NCBI GenBank assembly: GCA_012744375.1
Contig: JAAYCD010000108.1
Location: forward strand, 1-42,073
Direction: 5' to 3'
Origin: Erysipelotrichaceae bacterium
GTDB lineage: Bacteria > Bacillota_I > Bacilli_A > RFN20 > CAG-826
Length of the DNA stretch: 42,073 nucleotides
The first letter of the stretch is position 1. Every line of letters starts with the position of its first letter. A program made the position numbers and the translations under genes. Below the pieces are notes generated by a model that saw nothing but the letters and a program-made list of their open reading frames with translations, had not been told where the DNA came from and made no database searches. Shown here in pieces: positions 24,446 through 31,633 of the stretch.

Positions 24446-26845
24446 ATGTTAGTCAGTTTAAAAAACGTTAGTAAATATGTTTCTTTAGATGGTTTGACCG
24501 CTGAAGAAATCGCCGATAAGTTAACTTTTTCCGGTGTTGAAGTTGAAGAAGTTGGGCGCTTAGCTAGTGGTAGTCATTTAGTCATTGGTGAAGTGATTAA
24601 GTGTGAAAAACATCCTAACAGCGATCATCTTCATGTTTTAGATGTGAATCTTGGTAATCAATATGGTGTTACTCAAATAGTGTGTGGTGCCCCTAATGCT
24701 AAAAAAGGACTTAAGGTTATCGTTGCTAGAGTCGGTGCTATTCTTCCACAACTAGATATAAAAAAAGGCAATATTAGAGGGATAGAAAGCAACGGCATGT
24801 GCTGTTCACTACTCGAACTTGGTGTTGATGCTAAATATTTAAGCGAATACCAAAAAGCGGGAATTGAAGAATTACCTTTAGACGCTCCAGTAGGAGAAGA
24901 AAATGTCTTAGGATATTTAGGGTTAGACGATGTTATTTTAAATCTTAAGGTATTAGCTAATCGCCCAGACTTACTTTCTACTATTAATGTCGCAAGAGAA
25001 ATCGGCGCATTATATGCTCGGGAAGTGAAAATTCCTACCTTTTCTACTAACGTATCATTTAACACCAAACTAGTCGTGGGATCTAAAACAAAGAAATGTA
25101 GTCAATTTGCTGGTAGAGAAATTAGAAATATTGTTACTAAACCATCGCCAAAATGGTTAGTTTCTTCACTAATGGCTATGGGCATTAGAAGTATTAATAA
25201 CATTGTTGATATCGGAAACTATGTCATGATGATGACCGGTCAACCCCTTCATATGTATGATGCTGACAAACTTGAAAAAGCCGAGCTTTATGCGCAAGAA
25301 GATTATCAAGGTGATTTTGTTGCTTTAGATGAAAAGACATATAAAGTCATCAAAGGTGATATCGTTATTGCTTCAAACAATGAACCCAAATGTTTGGGTG
25401 GATTGATGGGGGCATTAAATTGTGCTGTTACAGATCAAACTAAAAACATTTATATCGAAGCGGCTTCTTTTGATAGTGCTTCTATTAGAAGAACATCGAA
25501 TCGTTTAGGTTTATTTAGCGAATCTTCTGCTCGTTTTATAAAAGGGACTAATCACTATCAAGCTGAGTTTGTTATGAACTTTGTGACTGCATTAATTAAT
25601 GATCTTTGCGAAACAAATGAAAATAGTAATATTGTTACTTATCAAAGCGAAAAATATGAACCACAAGTCATAAATACAACAGTCGATAAAATTAATAAAC
25701 GCCTAGGAACTAGTTTTACCAAAGTAGAGATTGCTAATGCCTTAAGTAGACTTAATTTTGTCACGAAGTTTAAAAATGATGAAGAATTCTCGACGAGCGT
25801 TCCTGCCTATCGTTTGGATATCACTGGTCCCGCCGACTTAAGCGAAGAAGTCATACGTTTACTAGGCTTTGAGCACGTTAAATCTGTGCTTCCTGCCTTA
25901 GATACTAAAGTAGGTTTGTTAACTACTAGACAAAAAAGAATTAAAAATATCAAAACATACTTGCGTAATAAAGGTTTGGATGAATGCGTCACCTACACAT
26001 TAACTTCGACGAAGAAAATGCATGATTTCAATATCTTAAAGGAAGAAGAACATTACGCTATTATAAATCCTTTAACCGACGAAAGAGTCGTTGTTAGAAC
26101 ACATATTTTAGGTTCTTTACTTGAAGTTGCAAACTATAACATCGCGCGACAAAATAAAAATCTAGCAATCTTTGAAGTTTCTAACATGATCAGCAAAGTT
26201 TCACGGAGTGAACACCTAGCAATTGTATTAGTTGGTAAAAAACAAGGTCAAGGTTTAATGCACGAAGTCGATTATGATTTCTTCGATATGAAAGGTTTAA
26301 TCGAAGGTTTATTTACTACCTTAGGTGTCGAGTCATCTAGATATAAATTTGAAAGACTAGTGGACACTAAAGGTGAATTACATCCAGGCAAATCTGCGAG
26401 CATCATTTTCCAAAATAAAATTATAGGTAAGTTTGGTGAACTTCATCCAAATGCCATAGAAAAATACGACTTAGGGAAAACCTCAGCCGTAGCTTTAGAA
26501 ATTGATCTTGAAGCCTTACTTGAAGCGAAAGTAAGTGAAATAAAGATGGTGCCAATTTCACGTTATCCAAGTGTATCCAGAGACTTAGCTTTTATATTAG
26601 ATAAAGGTATCGCTGCTGGAGATGTAATTAAATATGTGAAAAAAAGTGGTGGTTCTTTAGTCGTAGACTGCCAAGTGTTTGATGTTTATCAAGGTGAACA
26701 TATTGCCGAAGGTAAGAAATCAATGGCAATTACTGTTACTTACTTAAAAGATAACGCCACCTTAACAGAAAAAGAAGTTAGCGATGCAGAAGATAAAATT
26801 AAGTTTGAACTTGCGCGTTCCTTCAAAGCGGAGATTCGTAGTTAA
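24446..26845 (+). CDS. pheT: Phenylalanine-tRNA ligase beta subunit
   Basis: The 799-residue full-length beta subunit has an N-terminal EMAP-type tRNA-binding domain (about 40-150, VIGEVIKCEKHPNSDHLHVLDV...QIVCGAPN). This is followed by the B3/B4 editing region (RNIVTKPSPKWLV...NNIVDIGNYVMMMTGQPLHMYDAD), a B5 domain, the catalytic-like core and a C-terminal anticodon-binding FDX-ACB domain (ISRYPSVSRDLAF...). It pairs with PheS as an alpha2-beta2 enzyme. AGGAGG lies just before the ATG. It overlaps the next gene by one base. Confidence 0.97.
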   Translation: MLVSLKNVSKYVSLDGLTAEEIADKLTFSGVEVEEVGRLASGSHLVIGEVIKCEKHPNSDHLHVLDVNLGNQYGVTQIVCGAPNAKKGLKVIVARVGAILPQLDIKKGNIRGIESNGMCCSLLELGVDAKYLSEYQKAGIEELPLDAPVGEENVLGYLGLDDVILNLKVLANRPDLLSTINVAREIGALYAREVKIPTFSTNVSFNTKLVVGSKTKKCSQFAGREIRNIVTKPSPKWLVSSLMAMGIRSINNIVDIGNYVMMMTGQPLHMYDADKLEKAELYAQEDYQGDFVALDEKTYKVIKGDIVIASNNEPKCLGGLMGALNCAVTDQTKNIYIEAASFDSASIRRTSNRLGLFSESSARFIKGTNHYQAEFVMNFVTALINDLCETNENSNIVTYQSEKYEPQVINTTVDKINKRLGTSFTKVEIANALSRLNFVTKFKNDEEFSTSVPAYRLDITGPADLSEEVIRLLGFEHVKSVLPALDTKVGLLTTRQKRIKNIKTYLRNKGLDECVTYTLTSTKKMHDFNILKEEEHYAIINPLTDERVVVRTHILGSLLEVANYNIARQNKNLAIFEVSNMISKVSRSEHLAIVLVGKKQGQGLMHEVDYDFFDMKGLIEGLFTTLGVESSRYKFERLVDTKGELHPGKSASIIFQNKIIGKFGELHPNAIEKYDLGKTSAVALEIDLEALLEAKVSEIKMVPISRYPSVSRDLAFILDKGIAAGDVIKYVKKSGGSLVVDCQVFDVYQGEHIAEGKKSMAITVTYLKDNATLTEKEVSDAEDKIKFELARSFKAEIRS

Positions 26846-27348
26846 TGAAAATTAATCGTGCCACTTTACCAATAAAAAAAGACGTAAATATCATCGAGAC
26901 AATTGACTTTAGTATTTATCCGTTTGATGAGCATCACATCCGAAGAGTTGATCGGTGTGAAGTGAAAGTCATTTTGCATGAATTTGAAGATGTCTTAAGT
27001 TGCAAACTAACTGGCACTGCTGAGGTAATTGCCGCATGTTCATATACATTAGATGACGTTCCTTTAAAAGTAAAATTTAAAGAAGATTTCTTCTTCTCTA
27101 ATGAAGAAAATGGCTCAGAAAATATTGACTTTGAACCAAACAATATTATCGATTTAGATCCATACATCATCGCTTTAATTTGCGCTGCTGTGCCACATAA
27201 CTTAGTCAAGCCAGGCGCTACTTTACCAAGTGGTGGAAAAGGCTATCGCGTTTTAACAGAAGAACAATATTTATCGGAGAAAAAGAATAAAAGAAATACC
27301 TCCTTTGACATTTTGGATACTTTAATTACTGACGATGAAGTAAAATAG
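26845..27348 (+). CDS. yceD: YceD/DUF177 family protein
   Basis: The 167-residue acidic protein has DUF177 features: LTGTAEVIAACSYTLDDVPLKVKFKEDFFF in the centre, IIDLDPYIIALICAAVPHNLVKPG, then RVLTEEQYLSE and a FDILDTLI tail. Family members are linked to large-subunit rRNA accumulation and usually sit directly before rpmF (L32). Here no rpmF follows; a terminator does. The usual cysteine in the CK(E) part of the C-terminal block is absent (LVKPGA). Start and pheT stop overlap (TAATG), so it is co-translated with the PheRS genes. The stop is TAG. Confidence 0.82.
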   Translation: MKINRATLPIKKDVNIIETIDFSIYPFDEHHIRRVDRCEVKVILHEFEDVLSCKLTGTAEVIAACSYTLDDVPLKVKFKEDFFFSNEENGSENIDFEPNNIIDLDPYIIALICAAVPHNLVKPGATLPSGGKGYRVLTEEQYLSEKKNKRNTSFDILDTLITDDEVK

Positions 27349-27377
27349 TCATCTTTAAAATAAAGATAGACACAATA

Positions 27378-27412
27378 AAATGTTCCGCTAATAAGGAGCA
27401 TTTTCTTTTTTT
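27378..27412 (+). terminator. Rho-independent terminator of pheS-pheT-yceD
   Basis: The 9-bp stem AAATGTTCC/GGAGCATTT with one wobble and an 8-nt loop is followed by TCTTTTTTT. Confidence 0.85.
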
Positions 27413-27434
27413 ATATTATTTTCTTTCTTAAGTG

Positions 27435-27463
27435 TTGCAATCAGTTACTCCATTTGTAATAAT
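27435..27463 (+). promoter_or_regulatory. Promoter of mraZ-rsmH
   Basis: TTGCAA (27435-27440), a 17-nt spacer and AATAAT (27458-27463) form the promoter, with TG at the extended -10 position. Transcription should start near 27470, just where the MraZ repeats begin. Confidence 0.6.
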
Positions 27464-27470
27464 AAAGGCA

Positions 27471-27500
27471 CAAGTGGTAGAAAGTGGTAGAAAGTGGTAA
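27471..27500 (+). promoter_or_regulatory. Three 10-bp direct repeats, MraZ operator
   Basis: Three head-to-tail 10-bp units, CAAGTGGTAG, AAAGTGGTAG and AAAGTGGTAA, end 2 nt before the mraZ ATG. MraZ is known to bind short direct repeats in front of its own operon, with a 10-bp period in E. coli and an AAAGTG-type core in mycoplasmas. The period and core fit both descriptions, so this is very likely the autoregulatory operator. Confidence 0.85.
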
Positions 27501-27502
27501 AA

Positions 27503-27928
27503 ATGTTTTTTGGAAGTTATAACCATACACTAGATGAAAAAGGTCGCTTGATGATTCCGCGTAAAATGCGTGAACAAGTCGGCGAAGTACTTTATATCAT
27601 GCAGGGCTACGATGGCTCTTTATCACTATATACCGAAACCCGCTATCAAGCATTAGTGGAGGAATATAGTCGCTTATCTTTCAATCAAAGCAAAGTCCGT
27701 GACTATTTACGCCTACAATTCGCTAGCACCTTCGAAATCGAAATCGATAAGTTGGGTCGCATCCAACTTCCTACAGCCTTACTCAGCAAGTTCAACATCT
27801 CACGTGATGTGATGGTACTTGGCATTGGTGACCACATCGAAATTTGGGATAAAACCAAATATGAAGATTATGAGAATTTAAAACGCAACGAGTTCGATGC
27901 CATTGCTGAAGAAATCTCAAATAAGTAA
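27503..27928 (+). CDS. mraZ: Transcriptional regulator MraZ
   Basis: The 141-residue protein starts at MFFGSYNHTLDEKGRLMIPRKMREQ. MraZ proteins carry two AbrB-like DNA-binding repeats, each with a DxxGR element; both are visible (LDEKGRLMIP and IDKLGRIQLP). The track's GTG start at 27494 falls inside the operator repeats and adds non-family residues. It forms ring oligomers and controls the division gene cluster. It heads the short mraZ-rsmH-small membrane protein operon. There is no clear ribosome-binding site. Confidence 0.95.
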   Translation: MFFGSYNHTLDEKGRLMIPRKMREQVGEVLYIMQGYDGSLSLYTETRYQALVEEYSRLSFNQSKVRDYLRLQFASTFEIEIDKLGRIQLPTALLSKFNISRDVMVLGIGDHIEIWDKTKYEDYENLKRNEFDAIAEEISNK

Positions 27929-27932
27929 GCGT

Positions 27933-28886
27933 ATGGGTGAGCACATTCCAGTCCTCTATAACGAGGTTATCGAAGGATTAAACATTAAGCCAGATGGCAT
28001 TTACGTCGACTTAACAGTCGGTCGTGGTGGCCATAGCTCTGGCATATTGACAAAACTAACCACCGGTCGACTCATCGCTGTAGATCAAGACTTAGATGCA
28101 ATCGAAGCTTCAAAAGTCAGATTAGCCAAAATTTCAAACAACTTTGTTGTTAGACGGGCTAACTTCTCAAAGATTGAGGATATACTCGAAGAAGAAAACG
28201 CTGAAGAAGTGGATGGCATCTTAATGGACTTAGGAGTATCTTCTCCCCAGTTCGATGAAGGTGAACGCGGCTTCTCATATCGCGAAGACGCAACGCTCGA
28301 CATGCGGATGGATCAAAGAAATCCTTTAACCGCTTATCAAATTATCAATTCTTATTCTTTACAAGAATTAACCCAAATATTTAAGAATTATGGCGAAGAA
28401 AAATTTGCATATTCTATCGCCAAAAACATCATCAAAAGCCGCGAGGTTACTCCAATTGAAACGACCTACCAATTAGTAGAAATTATCAAAATGAGTAAAC
28501 CGATGAAAGAACTCAATAAAAAAGGACACCCAGCTAAACAAGTGTTCCAGGCATTAAGAATCGCGGTCAACGACGAACTAAATGTTCTAGAAACAACCTT
28601 AACCCGAGCATTAAGACACTTAAAGCCCGGTGGAAGACTAGCAGTCATTACCTTCCATAGTGGTGAAGATAGAATAGTCAAAAATATCTTCAAAGACGCT
28701 TCGGTTGTAGTAGGTAACCGATTCGATGGCCCAAATGTTCCTACTGAAAAGCCATACATACTCATTAATAATAAGCCGATTGTCGCTTCAAAAGCGGAAT
28801 TAGAAAGTAATCACCGCGCTGCAAGCGCTAAGCTTCGGATCATTGCCAGAAAGAAAGGGGATACTAATTATGGTCATGAAAGATAA
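27933..28886 (+). CDS. rsmH: 16S rRNA (cytosine-N4)-methyltransferase RsmH
   Basis: The 317-residue enzyme methylates C1402 of 16S rRNA with S-adenosylmethionine. It starts at MGEHIPVLYNEVIEGL, 4 nt after mraZ; the track's start lies in mraZ. The SAM motif is VDLTVGRGGHSSGIL. The family signature MDLGVSSPQFDEGERGFSYREDATLDMRMD and KQVFQALRIAVNDEL are present, and LAVITFHSGEDRIVK lies near the C-terminus. It is in the canonical position after mraZ. Confidence 0.97.
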   Translation: MGEHIPVLYNEVIEGLNIKPDGIYVDLTVGRGGHSSGILTKLTTGRLIAVDQDLDAIEASKVRLAKISNNFVVRRANFSKIEDILEEENAEEVDGILMDLGVSSPQFDEGERGFSYREDATLDMRMDQRNPLTAYQIINSYSLQELTQIFKNYGEEKFAYSIAKNIIKSREVTPIETTYQLVEIIKMSKPMKELNKKGHPAKQVFQALRIAVNDELNVLETTLTRALRHLKPGGRLAVITFHSGEDRIVKNIFKDASVVVGNRFDGPNVPTEKPYILINNKPIVASKAELESNHRAASAKLRIIARKKGDTNYGHER

Positions 28887-29085
28887 GTTAGTCAAAAACC
28901 ATCATCATCGTTTATACTACCGTTTTCGCAAATTAGGTATTTTAACTCTTGCCCTTATTTCATTTGGAACTATCGTTGCTGTTCCAACCTATATCACTGT
29001 CCGCGAGATTGAAAACCAAACTCAACATGCTGAAACTAATCGCGTTCAAGAAGATTTGTTAGCAGTTGAAGACGTGAATTTTTAA
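28870..29085 (+). CDS. Small single-pass membrane protein in the ftsL position
   Basis: The 71-residue protein starts at ATG 28870 (MVMKDKLVKNHHH), overlapping rsmH by 17 nt, with AAAGGGG upstream. It has a basic, His-rich cytoplasmic N-terminus, one transmembrane segment (LGILTLALISFGTIVAVPTYITV) and only about 27 external residues. By position (directly after rsmH) it corresponds to ftsL, but real FtsL carries a longer external coiled coil, which is missing here. It could be a reduced FtsL or an unrelated small membrane protein; sequence alone does not decide. A terminator follows. Confidence 0.6.
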   Translation: MVMKDKLVKNHHHRLYYRFRKLGILTLALISFGTIVAVPTYITVREIENQTQHAETNRVQEDLLAVEDVNF

Positions 29086-29134
29086 GCCTGTTAATAAATT
29101 TAATACGCTAAAAATCAAGGTTGTATCAATATAG

Positions 29135-29164
29135 AGACGATTTGTTCATGCTGTCGTCTTTTTT
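29135..29164 (+). terminator. Probable terminator after the mraZ operon
   Basis: The 6-bp stem AGACGA/TCGTCT with a 13-nt loop is followed by a T-tract (TTTTTT). It separates mraZ-rsmH-ftsL-like from ftsA-ftsZ. The rest of the 220-bp gap is AT-rich with a small palindrome and the ftsA promoter region; no gene is seen. Confidence 0.6.
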
Positions 29165-29237
29165 AATTTATAGTCATTAAATAGTAATAAAATGGTAAAC
29201 AATTAGTATATTTTCCGATATTTTCCTGTTAAATTGC

Positions 29238-29252
29238 TTAACTAATAGTTAA
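29238..29252. repeat. 15-bp perfect palindrome upstream of ftsA
   Basis: TTAACTAATAGTTAA consists of 7-bp arms around a single A, 37 nt before the probable ftsA -10 box. It may be an operator, but short AT palindromes also arise by chance in such DNA. Confidence 0.3.
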
Positions 29253-29288
29253 TTGTTGTTATCTAACAAAAAGTTATTTACAATAAAG

Positions 29289-29294
29289 TAAAAT
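29289..29294 (+). promoter_or_regulatory. Possible -10 box of ftsA-ftsZ
   Basis: TAAAAT ends 11 nt before the preferred ftsA ATG, predicting a leader of about 5 nt and no ribosome-binding site. No good -35 is seen. Confidence 0.35.
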
Positions 29295-29305
29295 TGGTAA
29301 TAAAT

Positions 29306-30511
29306 ATGGAAAAACCTATCGCAGCGATTGAACTCGGTTCAAAAAAGTTAAAGTTAGTTGTTGGCTATGAATTAGATGGTCAAGTTTATGTTATTTATAC
29401 ATTAGTCAAACCGTACGGCCAATGTATCGATGCCGGAGTATTTAGCGATGAAAGCAAAATTAGTGCGACCATCGCAAGCATACGCGAATTTACCGATCCA
29501 TTAGCTAAACTGCGCATCAACATTTCTGATGTGCTTTTATGTTTACCGCCTTATAACCTCGGTATTTATCAAACTAGACAAGTCACTACCGTCGTAACCG
29601 AAGATTCGAAAATCTCACCACTAGATATCAAAAACATATATGCATTAATTCGCAATAGTGCCTATCCACTAAACGAAAAAGCCTTAGTTGATGTTGTCCC
29701 TGAGTCATTCACACTTGATCATGGACGCATTTTTGCACGCGCTCCAATGGGAGAATCTTCTTCTACTTTAACCGTAAGCGCCAAAGTGCAAACCTTACCA
29801 AAAGCTTTGGTTGATAGTTATCAAAACGTTTTACTCAATGGTGGAGTGGTTTCGCGGCGCTTTGTTGTTGCCCCTTTAGCAGCTGTTGAACTAATTTCCT
29901 CTTACGATAATATGCCACACTCCTATATTCTTGTTGACATCGGTTCAAATATTACCACGGTCTCATTTATTGGAAATGGGGCATTATATGGTTCAACCTA
30001 TTTTTCTTGGGGAAGTGACCACATAACAGAAAGAATTATTGAAAAATTCAACATTAATGAAGCTGATGCTGAAAAATATAAAATGATGTACGGCATAGAT
30101 AATCGTGTCATGAACTTCAAGGTGCCTATTTGTAGTGTCGATGATGGTGCTGGTCGCGAAATAAAACATTTTAACAACGAACTTAACGCAATTATTAAAA
30201 GCGAACTCGACATATTCGTAAAAAACATTAATCAAGCAGTGGACTCCATTGTTTTACAACATGATAAATCATATCGCTCCTTCCCGATGTTACTCATTGG
30301 TGGGGGTGCAGAACTTAACGGTTTAGAAGCTTATTTAGCTCCAAAAGTATTAAGCGAAAGTGTTCAAGTCATTAGACCGAAAAACTTAGGAGCTAGAAAT
30401 GGTACATTTTTCAATTGTTTAGGTATGCTGTTAGCAAATGCTAAATATCTCAATGTCAATGATGAATCCCATACAAAGGCGGGTAATTTGACTCGCAATC
30501 CAGGGAAATAA
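29306..30511 (+). CDS. ftsA: Cell division protein FtsA without the C-terminal membrane helix
   Basis: The 401-residue actin-fold ATPase starts at MEKPIAAIELGSKKLKLVVG; the track's TTG start four codons earlier has no ribosome-binding site either. The phosphate-binding segments are IELGSKKLKLVVG and ILVDIGSNITTVSF, and the adenosine motif is LLIGGGAELNGL, with an SHS2-like 1C subdomain between. FtsA normally anchors FtsZ to the membrane through a C-terminal amphipathic helix. Here the protein ends in a hydrophilic tail (DESHTKAGNLTRNPGK), and only 12 nt separate it from ftsZ, so the helix has not been split off. It is followed by ftsZ, as in most bacteria. Confidence 0.9.
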   Translation: MEKPIAAIELGSKKLKLVVGYELDGQVYVIYTLVKPYGQCIDAGVFSDESKISATIASIREFTDPLAKLRINISDVLLCLPPYNLGIYQTRQVTTVVTEDSKISPLDIKNIYALIRNSAYPLNEKALVDVVPESFTLDHGRIFARAPMGESSSTLTVSAKVQTLPKALVDSYQNVLLNGGVVSRRFVVAPLAAVELISSYDNMPHSYILVDIGSNITTVSFIGNGALYGSTYFSWGSDHITERIIEKFNINEADAEKYKMMYGIDNRVMNFKVPICSVDDGAGREIKHFNNELNAIIKSELDIFVKNINQAVDSIVLQHDKSYRSFPMLLIGGGAELNGLEAYLAPKVLSESVQVIRPKNLGARNGTFFNCLGMLLANAKYLNVNDESHTKAGNLTRNPGK

Positions 30512-30523
30512 GGAGACAAGTTT

Positions 30524-31633
30524 ATGCAAAATTACGATTTAGATAATTTTGAACCCGCAGCCAAGATAGTCGTCATCGGCGTCGGTGGTGCTGGCAATAA
30601 TGCCGTTAACCGCATGATTGATGAAGAAATCGCTAATGTTGATTTCTGGGTGGCAAACACTGATAAACAAGCGCTTTCGACGAGCAAATCACCAAATCGT
30701 TTGATCTTAGGTCAAGACATTACTGGTGGTTTAGGTGCTGGAGGAGAACCAGAAATCGGTGAAAAAGCTGCTGAAGCTAGCGCCGAAGACATCAAGCAAA
30801 TCGTCAAAGATGCGAACATGGTTTTTGTCGCAGCTGGTATGGGTGGAGGCACTGGTACTGGCGCAGCGCCAGTCGTAGCTAGAATCGCCAAAGATTCAGG
30901 TGCTTTAGTCATCGCCATTGTCACTCGTCCTTTTACTTTTGAAGGCAAGAAAAGAGTCGTTAATTCGATTTCTGGCTTAAATAGGCTTAGAGAAAATGTT
31001 GATTCAATTATCGTTGTTAGTAATGATAAGTTACTAATGACTGCTGGAAATTCTGCAATTTCTTCGGCATTTAATGAATCTGATAAAGTGTTGGCACAAT
31101 CCGTTAAAACCGTTGTTAATTTAATTTTATTACCTGCTGTTATTAATCTAGATTTTGCTGATGTTCGTAATACACTCAAAAACTCTGGCGTGGCGATGAT
31201 TGGTTTTGGTGTCGGTAATGGTCCTAATCGTGCTAAAGAAGCCGCCACAGCCGCTTTAAATTCTCCATTACTTGAAACGTCTATTTCTGGAGCAAGACGT
31301 GCGATTGTCGCGGTGACATGTGGTAGAAATGTTTCACTATTTGATGCTCAAGATACTGTTAACTTATTAATTAATGCTTCAGGTCATGATGTTGATGTCA
31401 AGTTTGGCGTAGCCATTAATGATCAACTCAATGATGAAATCTTAGTCAGTGTTATCGCTAGTGACTTTGAAGATGAAATTGATTTCACACAACCAACAAC
31501 CTATACTTCTCCTAATCGTAATACGGTTGAACCTCCAGTACTTACTCCTGTTTTACAATCTGAAGACGATGATGGTGAAGGGATTGATAATATCGATAAA
31601 ACCTCGATTTTACCTGGTTTCTTAAAAGACTAA
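30524..31633 (+). CDS. ftsZ: Cell division protein FtsZ
   Basis: The 369-residue tubulin-like GTPase forms the division ring. It has the N-terminal nucleotide-binding GVGGAGNNAVNRM, the tubulin signature GMGGGTGTGAAPVVA and the T7 loop NLDFADV. After an acidic linker, the conserved C-terminal peptide ILPGFLKD follows, the part that binds FtsA and other anchors. GGAG precedes ATG. Presence of the C-terminal peptide argues that the FtsA-FtsZ interaction is kept. The stop codon abuts the next start codon. Confidence 0.98.
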   Translation: MQNYDLDNFEPAAKIVVIGVGGAGNNAVNRMIDEEIANVDFWVANTDKQALSTSKSPNRLILGQDITGGLGAGGEPEIGEKAAEASAEDIKQIVKDANMVFVAAGMGGGTGTGAAPVVARIAKDSGALVIAIVTRPFTFEGKKRVVNSISGLNRLRENVDSIIVVSNDKLLMTAGNSAISSAFNESDKVLAQSVKTVVNLILLPAVINLDFADVRNTLKNSGVAMIGFGVGNGPNRAKEAATAALNSPLLETSISGARRAIVAVTCGRNVSLFDAQDTVNLLINASGHDVDVKFGVAINDQLNDEILVSVIASDFEDEIDFTQPTTYTSPNRNTVEPPVLTPVLQSEDDDGEGIDNIDKTSILPGFLKD

